Source: Saccharofermentans sp. (GTDB lineage: Bacteria > Bacillota > Clostridia > Saccharofermentanales > Saccharofermentanaceae). From it: DNA of 64,000 nt. Each line of letters begins with the position of its first letter. Positions within the stretch are counted from its first letter, which is position 1. Location of the stretch: assembly GCA_024403675.1 (NCBI GenBank), contig JAKSRH010000004.1, positions 1 to 64,000 of the forward strand, read 5' to 3'. Positions 25,231-33,072 of the stretch are shown here, in pieces. The translations under genes were made by a program, and so were the position numbers. Under the pieces are notes generated by a model. It saw only the letters and a list, made by a program, of their open reading frames with translations, made no database searches and had not been told where the DNA came from.

Positions 25231-26684
25231 GATTACCTGAAGAATTTTTAGCTAGAATGAAAAATCAGTTGGCAACTTCCGGAGTACCTGAAGAGGGTTT
25301 CTGGGAGAGCTTTGACGAAGTTCCACTTAAGGGCCTTCGTCTTAATCGCATGAAAGTAAATGCTGACGAATATAAGGACGTTTTAGCAGACCTTGGTGAA
25401 GGCGTAGATAAGGTATCATGGTGTGCGTCAGGCTTTTATACTACAGCAGAAGCTGCAGGTAATGACCCATATTATCACGCAGGTGTTTACTATCCACAGG
25501 AACCATCTGCAATGCTTCCTGCTGAAGTTATGGCAGCTAAGCCAGGAGATAAAGTTTTGGACCTTTGCGCTGCGCCTGGTGGTAAGGCGTGTCGTCTAGG
25601 TGAGGACTTAAAGGGCGAGGGTCTTCTTATTGCTAATGAGATTTCTGAGAACCGCGCGAAAGCACTTCTTCGTAATATCGAGCGCATGGGAATTAGTAAC
25701 TGCGTTATTTTAAATGAGACTCCAGAAAAGCTTGCTACAAGGTTCGGAGGCTTTTTCGATAAGATTCTTGTTGATGCACCTTGTTCTGGTGAGGGTATGT
25801 TCCGCCGTGACCCAGCTGCGACAAAGAGCTGGGAAAAGTATGGTCCTGCTCAGTGCATGGAGCTTCAGTATGGCATTATCGAAGCTGCACACCTTATGCT
25901 TAAAGCTGGTGGCGAGCTTGTTTATTCTACTTGTACTTTCTGTGATGGTGAAGATGAGATTCAGATTGCTGAATTTATCAAGAGACATCCTGAATATAGT
26001 GTAATTGCTCATCCAGAGTTGGAGGGTGTTACTCACGCTGGTAATGATTCTATCCTTCCAGGTTCAATGCGTATCTGGCCTCACTTAACAAGAGGTGATG
26101 GACATTTCTGTGTGCATCTTAAGAAGAATGAAGATGCATTAGTAGAAGAAAGCGAGCTCGAGAAGATTCCTTCTTATAAGCGTAAGAGAAATGATAACTA
26201 TGGTTTTGGTAAGTCTCGTGAGGCTCTTTTTGACTTTGTTAAGTCTATTCTTACTAAGGAAGCAGCAAAGAAATTTAAAGATGACAATAACGATAATTTT
26301 GTGCTTCACTCAGGTAGAGTTCATCTTCTTAATGTGGAGGAAAGACTTTTTAATGGTCTTAAGGTAGTAAAACTTGGTCAGTATCCTGGAGAAATTAAGA
26401 ATACTTCAGTAGAGCGTATTTTTATTCCATCCCATTCTTTGGCTTTGGCAATTAATTATGAGGATATTCGTGAGGATTCTGTAGTTAGTCTTAGTCGTGA
26501 TGATGAGAGACTTATTAGATATCTTAAGGGTGAGACAATAATCGTCAATTTTGAAGAGTATCCTGAACTTAAGAAAAAAGGTACGGTTATAATCGCTGTA
26601 GGTAAGTATCCTTTAGGTTTTGGCAAGATTACTGGTGATGGCTCTATTAAGAATCAATATCCAAAAGCTTGGCGATTAGTTTAA
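25227..26684 (+). CDS. RsmF-like RNA cytosine-C5 methyltransferase (NOL1/NOP2/Sun family)
   Basis: The protein has 485 residues. The Rossmann-like S-adenosylmethionine site is VLDLCAAPGGKA at about 112-123. The two catalytic Cys occur in DAPCSGEGMFRRDPAA and VYSTCTFCDGEDE, the standard pair for RNA m5C methylases. The N-terminal RNA-binding part and a C-terminal domain of about 170 residues (FVLHSGRVHLLN, later GTVIIAVGKYPLGFGK) match RsmF/YebU-type enzymes, which modify 16S rRNA. This is a different gene from rsmB at 49588. The start ATG overlaps the preceding stop. The exact rRNA position modified is not deducible here. Confidence 0.85.
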   Translation: MRLPEEFLARMKNQLATSGVPEEGFWESFDEVPLKGLRLNRMKVNADEYKDVLADLGEGVDKVSWCASGFYTTAEAAGNDPYYHAGVYYPQEPSAMLPAEVMAAKPGDKVLDLCAAPGGKACRLGEDLKGEGLLIANEISENRAKALLRNIERMGISNCVILNETPEKLATRFGGFFDKILVDAPCSGEGMFRRDPAATKSWEKYGPAQCMELQYGIIEAAHLMLKAGGELVYSTCTFCDGEDEIQIAEFIKRHPEYSVIAHPELEGVTHAGNDSILPGSMRIWPHLTRGDGHFCVHLKKNEDALVEESELEKIPSYKRKRNDNYGFGKSREALFDFVKSILTKEAAKKFKDDNNDNFVLHSGRVHLLNVEERLFNGLKVVKLGQYPGEIKNTSVERIFIPSHSLALAINYEDIREDSVVSLSRDDERLIRYLKGETIIVNFEEYPELKKKGTVIIAVGKYPLGFGKITGDGSIKNQYPKAWRLV

Positions 26685-26784
26685 AATATTGCTTTTTTCT
26701 CTTAATCTTAGAAATAGATATATAGACATATAGGTATCTTATTTTATACAATTCTATTGGAATTTTTAGGGATAAGGTATTTAT

Positions 26785-28983
26785 ATGAAACGAATTATTT
26801 CATTGCTACTAAGTACAATGATTGTACTTTCTGTATTTTTGTTTTCAGGGAAGTCCGCTATGGCGGCAGAACAAAATGATGTATCAAGTTTTGTCACTAG
26901 AATGTATAGTGTCTGTCTTGATAGAGAACCAGATCCAGCAGGATTAAATGACTGGACAAGTAAACTTGTAAATCATGAGGCCACAGGCGTATCTGCAGCA
27001 TATGGTTTTATTTTTTCAGGTGAGTTCCAGAATAAGCAGTGCACAAATGAGCAGTATGTAACTTATATGTACAGTGCTTTCTTTGGAAGAACACCTGATC
27101 CAGATGGATTAAATACTTGGGTTACCCTTCTTAATAATGGAGCATCTAGAGAGTTTGTATTCTGTGGATTTGCTAATTCCGTAGAGTTCGATAATCTTTG
27201 TAAGTCTTATGGCATTATTAGAGGTTTCCATATTGAAGGACAGAACTTTGTTCAGGTTGGTATGGTTAATCTCTTTGTTGAGAGACTTTATAACGAAGTT
27301 CTTGGCAGATCTTGTGATAGTCAGGGAATGGCAGATTGGACAACACTTTTAGTAAATCGTACATATTCTGGTTCCCAGGTAGCTGCAGGATTTGTATTTT
27401 CAGAAGAATTTACTAACAAGCATTTGTGCAATAGTTGTTATCTTGATACTTTGTATCAGGCATTTATGGGAAGAAGTGCAGATAGTGCGGGTAAGTCCAC
27501 ATGGATGGAACTTCTTAATAATGGAATGAGCCGTGAAGATGTATTTAACGGGTTTGCTGGTTCAGCAGAATTTAATAGAATTTGCGATTCTTATGGCATC
27601 AGTAACGGTACGATGACATTTGTAGGTGCTGGTACTTATGCATCTGGTAGTTGTACTAGATGTGGTGTAGTTAACCCTATTATTACGCCTGCGCCAAGTA
27701 ATACAAGCAATTCTAGCAACCCAGGCACATCTGGTAACTCTAGTTCTTCAAATCCAACGCCATCTGCAGGTAATGGAAACGTTTCTATTACACCTACAGC
27801 GACTCCTACACCAACCTCTACACCAGAACCTTATCATATAGAATCAAGATATGGTTTTACACGCTGTTATGATAATGATGGTGTAATGCAAAAAGGATGG
27901 ATAAAGCTAGACGATAACTGGTATTATTTTTCTCTATATGATGGAGATATGTATACTGGATGGCATGTAATTAATGATTCTACATACTATTTTAATAGCA
28001 ATGGTGTCATGAAGACAGGCTGGCTGAAAGATAACAGTCATTGGTATTTCTTTAATTTAACATCAGGTAAGATGAGTACTGGTTGGGTTTCATATAATGA
28101 TAAATGGTATTATTTCAACGATGATGGTCGTATGGTATATGGAGAGCAAACCATAAAAGGTAAGGATTATTACTTTGATGAAACAAATGGAAATGCTCGT
28201 ACTGGTTGGGTAAAGGGTAATTTTGATGAATATTACTACTATGACCCTGATAGTTATGTTCGACTTACTGGTTGGCTTAAATATAATGGTTCATGGTATT
28301 ATCTTTCTCCTGAAATGGCAGTAGGTATCGTATCAATTAAAGGTAGTTCTTACTGTTTTGATGAAGATGGTAAGATGGTTACTGGTTGGGTGGATAGAGG
28401 ATACGGCGAATGGTCATACTTTGAGCCTTCTACTGGTAAGCAAATTAGAAATCAATGGTATGAAATTAATAATGTGATTTATCACTTTGATGATTGGGGT
28501 TATCTTGATACAAAAAAGTATGTAGATGGATATTGGGTCGATAAAAATGGTCACAGAAAAACAGGGTGGATACATATTAATGATGGTCAACCTAATGCTC
28601 ATTGGGAGTATCTTGATCCTGTAACACATACCCTAGCTACTGGTTGGCGTGAGATTGATGGTAAAATCTATCACTTTGGATATGATCGAAATGATGGAAT
28701 AAATGATAATGTAATGAATACTGGACTGACAACTTTAATGAATGGATCTGGTCATTTAACCACTTACTATTTTGGAGAAGATGGTGCAGCTCAAAAAGGA
28801 ATGATTGAAATAGATGGAATATTATTCTATTATGGCGATAATTATGAAAGATGTTTTCATGAGTGGGTATTCTATAATGGTAATTGGTATTTTATAGATT
28901 CTTTCGGAATGGTTTCTAAGGACACAACTATTATGGGATATTATTGCGGTCCAGATGGAATCTGTTATGATTATCCAGGTTAA
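26785..28983 (+). CDS. Secreted protein with four DUF4214 repeats and cell-wall-binding repeats
   Basis: The protein has 732 residues. A signal peptide (basic MKR, hydrophobic core, cleavage near SAMAAEQ at about 28) leads into four DUF4214 units at about 33-85, 87-145, 155-215 and 218-275. Each carries a motif like MYSxxLxRxPDxxGLNxW. A Ser/Thr/Pro/Asn linker of about 55 residues follows. From about 350 to the end there are more than a dozen aromatic repeats of the type GWxxxxxxWYYF and GxMxTGW, the choline/glucan-binding-like repeats that hold proteins on the cell wall non-covalently. No enzyme domain is visible. The gene stands alone after a 100-base AT-rich gap. A surface adhesin or S-layer-like role is an inference. 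Confidence 0.8.
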   Translation: MKRIISLLLSTMIVLSVFLFSGKSAMAAEQNDVSSFVTRMYSVCLDREPDPAGLNDWTSKLVNHEATGVSAAYGFIFSGEFQNKQCTNEQYVTYMYSAFFGRTPDPDGLNTWVTLLNNGASREFVFCGFANSVEFDNLCKSYGIIRGFHIEGQNFVQVGMVNLFVERLYNEVLGRSCDSQGMADWTTLLVNRTYSGSQVAAGFVFSEEFTNKHLCNSCYLDTLYQAFMGRSADSAGKSTWMELLNNGMSREDVFNGFAGSAEFNRICDSYGISNGTMTFVGAGTYASGSCTRCGVVNPIITPAPSNTSNSSNPGTSGNSSSSNPTPSAGNGNVSITPTATPTPTSTPEPYHIESRYGFTRCYDNDGVMQKGWIKLDDNWYYFSLYDGDMYTGWHVINDSTYYFNSNGVMKTGWLKDNSHWYFFNLTSGKMSTGWVSYNDKWYYFNDDGRMVYGEQTIKGKDYYFDETNGNARTGWVKGNFDEYYYYDPDSYVRLTGWLKYNGSWYYLSPEMAVGIVSIKGSSYCFDEDGKMVTGWVDRGYGEWSYFEPSTGKQIRNQWYEINNVIYHFDDWGYLDTKKYVDGYWVDKNGHRKTGWIHINDGQPNAHWEYLDPVTHTLATGWREIDGKIYHFGYDRNDGINDNVMNTGLTTLMNGSGHLTTYYFGEDGAAQKGMIEIDGILFYYGDNYERCFHEWVFYNGNWYFIDSFGMVSKDTTIMGYYCGPDGICYDYPG

Positions 28984-29015
28984 TATATTGATAAATATTA
29001 AAAGGAACTAAACAT

Positions 29016-29603
29016 ATGAGATTTATTATCGCTACAGGTAACAAAGATAAGGTTAGAGAAATTAATGAGATTTTGGCTGGAACTGAGTTTGAGGCAGTTT
29101 CTATGAAAGAGGCTGGTTTTAACCCAGAGATAATTGAGGATGGCTCCACTTTTAAGGAGAACGCACTTATCAAGGCAAAGGCAGTGCATGCACTTTGTAA
29201 TGAGTACGTTATGGCTGATGACTCTGGCCTTTGTATTGATGCCCTTGATGGCGCACCTGGTATTTATTCCGCACGTTTTTGTGGTGAGGATTCTACTTAC
29301 CCTGAGAAGTTTGCCAAGATTAACGAAATGCTTGAGGGTGTTCCAGATGATAAGAGAACTGCACACTTTACTTGTGCAATTGCTGTTGTTAGACCTGATG
29401 GTAGTTCCTTTACTGTAGAGGAGTACTTTAATGGTGTGCTTCTTAAGGAGCCTCAGGGTGAGAATGGTTTTGGTTATGATCCTATTTTCTTTGTGCCAGA
29501 ATATAACATGACTTCTGCAGAAATGAGCATTGACCTCAAGAACAGCATGAGCCATAGAGGTAAGGCACTTCGCCTAATGGTTGAAAAGCTCCTCGAAAAG
29601 TGA
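29016..29603 (+). CDS. rdgB: XTP/dITP diphosphatase (RdgB/HAM1)
   Basis: This 195-residue house-cleaning enzyme hydrolyses dITP, XTP and similar purine nucleotides to monophosphates, keeping them out of DNA. Signature segments are IIATGNKDKVREI at the start, TFKENALIKAKA, MADDSGLCIDALDGAPGIYSARF, GENGFGYDPIF and SHRGKALRLM. Length is normal. The ribosome site AAAGGAAC precedes the ATG. It sits between a surface-protein gene and the threonine-pathway genes. An apparent proofreading-deficient polymerase elsewhere in the window makes nucleotide-pool cleaning of some interest, but no link is shown. Confidence 0.95.
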   Translation: MRFIIATGNKDKVREINEILAGTEFEAVSMKEAGFNPEIIEDGSTFKENALIKAKAVHALCNEYVMADDSGLCIDALDGAPGIYSARFCGEDSTYPEKFAKINEMLEGVPDDKRTAHFTCAIAVVRPDGSSFTVEEYFNGVLLKEPQGENGFGYDPIFFVPEYNMTSAEMSIDLKNSMSHRGKALRLMVEKLLEK

Positions 29604-29623
29604 TAATATTTCCTTCTGCGAAC

Positions 29624-29648
29624 AACTGTCCACGTAGGGTGGACTGTT
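29624..29648 (+). promoter_or_regulatory. Hairpin in the leader of the ACT-domain gene
   Basis: GTCCAC (29628-29633) pairs with GTGGAC (29639-29644) around a five-base loop, and the stem extends by three more pairs after one mismatch. No T-run follows, so it is not a normal terminator. AGGGTGGAC at the 3' side recalls the T-box antiterminator, but the leader is far too short for a T-box. It may be an operator or an RNA-processing structure. Confidence 0.4.
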
Positions 29649-29683
29649 ACAGATAAAAATACATGCTTTGTGGGAGGTTTTTT

Positions 29684-30127
29684 ATGGACGAGACAACTGA
29701 ATATTATCTTGTTGATAAGAAGGTTCTTCCAGAGGTTTTCCTTAAAGTAATGGAAGTAAAGCAGCGTATTAATACAGGTGAGTCTGTATCTGTTAATGAG
29801 GCTGTTCGTAAGACGGGTTTATCTCGTAGTGCTTATTATAAGTATAAGGATTCTGTGTTGCCTTTCTATGAGGCAACTAATGGTAAGAAGGTTACTTTCC
29901 TTATTAAGGTAGAGAACTTTCAGGGGATTTTGTCATCCATCCTTAATGTTATTTCTCAGTCTAGAGCTAATATTCTTACTATTAACCAGAACATTCCTGT
30001 TAATGGTCTGGCTGATATTTCTATTTCTCTTGAGACAGTATCTATGTATGGTTCTGTCGAGGATATTATGGCTGATGTTAAGAGAATTGCCGGAGTTAGA
30101 AGCTGTACTGTATTAAGCAGAGAATAA
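29684..30127 (+). CDS. ACT domain protein (PheB/UPF0735-like regulator)
   Basis: The protein has 147 residues. An N-terminal helix-turn-helix-like part (SVNEAVRKTGLSRSAYYKYKDSV) is followed by an ACT domain at about 70-145 with the pattern KVTFLIKVENFQGILSSILNVI, the usual amino-acid-binding fold. Proteins of this family often lie beside hom or aromatic amino-acid genes and probably sense an amino acid. Here homoserine dehydrogenase follows 30 bases downstream. The start at 29684 is set by GGGAGG six bases upstream; the ATG at 29663 lacks a site. The regulatory target is unknown. Confidence 0.85.
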   Translation: MDETTEYYLVDKKVLPEVFLKVMEVKQRINTGESVSVNEAVRKTGLSRSAYYKYKDSVLPFYEATNGKKVTFLIKVENFQGILSSILNVISQSRANILTINQNIPVNGLADISISLETVSMYGSVEDIMADVKRIAGVRSCTVLSRE

Positions 30128-30157
30128 ATTGTTTTTAATAGTTTGGAGGATATATAA

Positions 30158-31381
30158 ATGATTAACATTGCGATTCTTGGATTTGGTGTAGTTGGTGGCG
30201 GTGTTGCCGAAGTTATTACAATGAACCAGGAGAAGATTGATGCTCACCTTGGAGAGCCAATCAGAGTTAAGAAGATTCTTGACCTTCGTGAGTTCCCAGA
30301 TAGCCCATATAAGGATCTTGTAACTCATGACGATAAGGAAGTATTTGATGATCCTGAGATTTCTGTTGTAGTAGAGACAATTGGTGGCGCTCGTATCGCT
30401 TATGAGTTTACTAAGAGAGCTTTGTCTCTTGGTAAGAGCGTTGTTACATCTAATAAGGAGCTTGTTGCTACTCACGGCGTAGAGCTCATGCAGATTGCTA
30501 AGGAACATAACTGTCTTTACCTTTATGAGGCTGCAGTAGGTGGTGGTATTCCAATTATTCGTCCACTTCACAGATGTCTTGCAGCTAACCGTGTAGTCAG
30601 AATCGCTGGTATCGTTAACGGTACTACAAACTACATTCTCACAAACATGAGAGTAGCTGGTATTTCTTACGATGAGGCTCTTTCTCAGGCTCAGGCAAAT
30701 GGTTATGCAGAGCAGAATCCAGCAGCAGATGTAGATGGTATTGATGCACAGCGTAAGCTTTCCATCCTTTCTTCTATTGCAATGGGTGGTCTTTATGTAG
30801 CTCCATCTGAAATCAACACAACAGGTATTTCTGCTATTACTCTTGATGATATTAACTTTGCAACTAAGATTGGTTGTGGCATTAAGCTTCTTGCTGTATT
30901 CCTTAATGATGATGGTTATGATATGCCAGCTGCTTATGTTGCACCTCACTATGTATCTAAGAAGTCAATGCTTGCTCCAGTAGAGGATGTATTTAACGGA
31001 ATTATCGTAGAAGGTAATGCTCTTGGTGAGGCTATGTTCTATGGTAAGGGTGCTGGTAAGCTTCCTACAGCTTCTGCAGTAGTAGGTGATATCCTCGAGG
31101 CTGCAATGCCACCTGAGAAGAATTCCACAACAAAGAACTGGTTCGCAGGTGAGGAAGGAAAGCGTGTAACAGCTGAGTATTCTGATATTGTTGTTGATAT
31201 CGTAATTAAGGCTGCTAGTGGTAAGGCAGAGGCTCTTAAGGCAGCTTGCGCTAAGTACGAAAACGAAATCGTTTGCGACGACAGTGAGGCCACTGCTATA
31301 ATTGTTAAGAGAATTACTACTAAGGACATTGATGCACTTGTTGCTTCAGTGGATGGTAAGTGGCTCCACTACATGGCATAA
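30158..31381 (+). CDS. hom: Homoserine dehydrogenase
   Basis: This 407-residue NAD(P)-dependent enzyme reduces aspartate semialdehyde to homoserine on the route to Thr and Met. The nucleotide-binding motif GFGVVGGGV is at the N-terminus. The catalytic region contains EAAVGGGIPIIRPL, NGTTNYILTNM and AEQNPAADVDGIDAQRKL. A C-terminal domain of about 70 residues (EYSDIVVDIVIKAASGKAEAL) replaces the standard ACT domain. Feedback control may therefore act through the separate ACT-domain protein immediately upstream; this is an inference. The ribosome site TTGGAGGATAT is strong. Confidence 0.94.
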   Translation: MINIAILGFGVVGGGVAEVITMNQEKIDAHLGEPIRVKKILDLREFPDSPYKDLVTHDDKEVFDDPEISVVVETIGGARIAYEFTKRALSLGKSVVTSNKELVATHGVELMQIAKEHNCLYLYEAAVGGGIPIIRPLHRCLAANRVVRIAGIVNGTTNYILTNMRVAGISYDEALSQAQANGYAEQNPAADVDGIDAQRKLSILSSIAMGGLYVAPSEINTTGISAITLDDINFATKIGCGIKLLAVFLNDDGYDMPAAYVAPHYVSKKSMLAPVEDVFNGIIVEGNALGEAMFYGKGAGKLPTASAVVGDILEAAMPPEKNSTTKNWFAGEEGKRVTAEYSDIVVDIVIKAASGKAEALKAACAKYENEIVCDDSEATAIIVKRITTKDIDALVASVDGKWLHYMA

Positions 31382-31397
31382 ATAAAAGAGGGGAACT

Positions 31398-31886
31398 ATG
31401 ATTCCAAAGTATGATTTTGACAATTCATACGATATAGACCAGACTTCTCTTGACCGAAATGTTCTTAATACTAAGGATATGAATGAGAAGACAGGGTTTA
31501 TAGTAAAAACAGATGAAGCTAAGCGTGCTGCTGCTAGAAGTAGTCGTTATGAGTCTGTGGAATTTACTGAGCGTTCCGTTGATTTTACTGAGCCTTTTGA
31601 GGACGAGGAGTTACTTTCTGGTCGTGTAAAGCCAACTGTTGCTGGCTACTACAACACAGGCTATGATGGTTCACCTAATGTATATAATCCAACACATGAC
31701 AAGATGACTGGTAGAGGCAATGTTTCTTTCGCTAAGAAAGAAGCTTCCAGTGAACCACTTCCTAAGGAAGCATACGGTTCTCCTGAGTTTTTCAAGAACC
31801 CAGTTGATTTAGCTATTGCATGTGTAGCCCTCGCTGTATTTGTAATTGTAGAACTTATTATTTTGTATTTTGTTTTGTTTAAGTGA
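31398..31886 (+). CDS. Tail-anchored protein of unknown function
   Basis: The protein has 162 residues with no recognised domain. Residues 1-130 are polar and look disordered, with acidic and basic stretches (DFDNSYDIDQTSLDRN, VDFTEPFEDEELLSG) and Tyr/Asn/Gly-rich segments (GYYNTGYDGSPNVYN). One strongly hydrophobic helix of about 25 residues at the end is followed by a Lys, so it is probably anchored with the N-terminus in the cytoplasm. The AGAGGGG ribosome site is good, and it follows hom by 16 bases. The zinc-ribbon gene starts three bases after its stop. Confidence 0.65.
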   Translation: MIPKYDFDNSYDIDQTSLDRNVLNTKDMNEKTGFIVKTDEAKRAAARSSRYESVEFTERSVDFTEPFEDEELLSGRVKPTVAGYYNTGYDGSPNVYNPTHDKMTGRGNVSFAKKEASSEPLPKEAYGSPEFFKNPVDLAIACVALAVFVIVELIILYFVLFK

Positions 31887-31889
31887 TTT

Positions 31890-32159
31890 ATGAATTTTGT
31901 TCCTGATGGCACTATAATGTGCGGTTTTTATGAGTGTAAAGAATGTGACATGCGCTATCTTGATACTAAGATAGTTCCTAGAATGATGTGTCCATATTGT
32001 GGTAAAGAAGTTGATATGGAAATTGGTCCTGACGACGAGATGCCAACAAATATGGAAACTGCTGTCTTGCTTGATGTTATTGAGGGTGAGGAAGACGTAG
32101 CTAGAATGGACGTGCTTCTTAATACAGCCTTCGACAATAGTGACGATTCCTGGATTTAA
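31890..32159 (+). CDS. Small zinc-ribbon protein
   Basis: This is an 89-residue protein. Two Cys pairs, CKEC (about residues 16-19) and CPYC (34-37), form a four-Cys zinc ribbon, followed by an acidic tail (MEIGPDDEMPTNMET, later DNSDDSWI). It resembles rubredoxin-like or RNA-polymerase-type ribbons but no family can be named. There is no clear ribosome site before the ATG, and coupling to the tail-anchored protein just upstream is likely. A second ATG at 31917 would shorten it by nine residues without losing the zinc site. Confidence 0.65.
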   Translation: MNFVPDGTIMCGFYECKECDMRYLDTKIVPRMMCPYCGKEVDMEIGPDDEMPTNMETAVLLDVIEGEEDVARMDVLLNTAFDNSDDSWI

Positions 32160-32184
32160 TTTATCAGTAGATAATTATTGACTA

Positions 32185-32193
32185 TGTTATAAT
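32185..32193 (+). promoter_or_regulatory. Extended -10 promoter of the RmlD-like gene
   Basis: TGTTATAAT at 32185-32193 is a perfect extended -10 element. A TTGACT overlaps it immediately upstream but is too close to act as its -35. The predicted leader is about 33 bases to the ATG at 32233. Confidence 0.45.
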
Positions 32194-32232
32194 AAACACG
32201 TTCCCAAAAATTTAATAAAGGATGTGTGTATT

Positions 32233-33066
32233 ATGAAGTACTCAATTTGGATTACTGGAGCTTCCGGTAAGATTGGTAGTCGACTCGTAAAAATACTTAA
32301 GGCAGACACAGATAACCGTGTTGTTGCTACTGACACAGATGTTGATATCACTGATATTAACGAAGTTATTTCCGCAGCTGATATTTATAAGCCAGATGTA
32401 ATTATTAACTGTGCTAGTATTTCTGATGCTAAGTATTGCGAAGATAACATGATTGAAGCCTTTCGCGTAAATGCTCTTGGTGCTCGTAACCTTGCCATGG
32501 CTTCCCGTAAGCATAACTGCAAGATTATTCATCTTTCTACAGATGATGTCTTTGAGGGTAAGAAGAGCGACCGCCAGACAGAGTTTGATGACACACAGCC
32601 TATTTCTGTATATGGTAAAAGTAAGCTTGCTGGAGAAGGCTTTGTAAGAGAGCTTAACCCTAAGCACCTTATCGTAAGATCTTCTTGGGTATATGGTATT
32701 GGTAGGGGTGATTACTTTTCTTATGTAAAATCTATGGGTGAATCAGGAGAGAAATTTAACGCTCCTACAAATAAGATTTCTACACCAACTAGCGCAGACA
32801 CTTTGGCAGAGTTTATTTGCTCACTTGTTGATAAGTCTGAGTATGGTATTTTTCACGCATCTTGTGAAGGTTCATGTAACCGTTATGAATTCGCTGTAGC
32901 AATTCTTGAGAGCCTTGGCTACGATAAGTCTCTTGCTGTTGCTGATGACTCCGAAGAAGCTTCCGTAACTCTTCTTGAAAATCTTATGCTAAAGATGACT
33001 GGAATTTACGAGATGCCTGATTGGAAGACTGATTTTGATCAGTATGTAAAAAGTATTAAGGGGTAA
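32233..33066 (+). CDS. RmlD-like dTDP-4-dehydrorhamnose reductase family protein
   Basis: This is a 277-residue short-chain dehydrogenase-type protein. The N-terminal NAD(P) site is WITGASGKIGSRL, and the catalytic YxxxK is YGKSKLAGEG at about 131-140 after the HLSTDDVFEG strand. This is the RmlD/SDR subfamily, which reduces 4-keto sugars. No RmlA, B or C genes lie nearby, so the true substrate is uncertain. Related enzymes include spore-coat sugar reductases and the MAT2B type. The ATG at 32233 is preferred over a GTG at 32224 because AAAGGA is then at a workable distance. The symporter gene follows closely. Confidence 0.8.
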   Translation: MKYSIWITGASGKIGSRLVKILKADTDNRVVATDTDVDITDINEVISAADIYKPDVIINCASISDAKYCEDNMIEAFRVNALGARNLAMASRKHNCKIIHLSTDDVFEGKKSDRQTEFDDTQPISVYGKSKLAGEGFVRELNPKHLIVRSSWVYGIGRGDYFSYVKSMGESGEKFNAPTNKISTPTSADTLAEFICSLVDKSEYGIFHASCEGSCNRYEFAVAILESLGYDKSLAVADDSEEASVTLLENLMLKMTGIYEMPDWKTDFDQYVKSIKG

Positions 33067-33072
33067 ATATTA

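Noticed and set aside
27830-28980. CRISPR-like or satellite DNA repeat
   Set aside because: The periodicity comes from aromatic cell-wall-binding protein repeats; the DNA units vary in length and sequence and lie inside a coding frame.
29604-29683. T-box riboswitch before the ACT-domain gene
   Set aside because: Only an AGGGTGGAC-like string is present. The gap of 80 bases cannot hold stem I and the specifier loop, and there is no terminator.
30113-30949. Minus-strand frame of 278 codons opposite hom
   Set aside because: Shadow of a clear homoserine dehydrogenase; composition is unlike a protein and there is no promoter or ribosome site.
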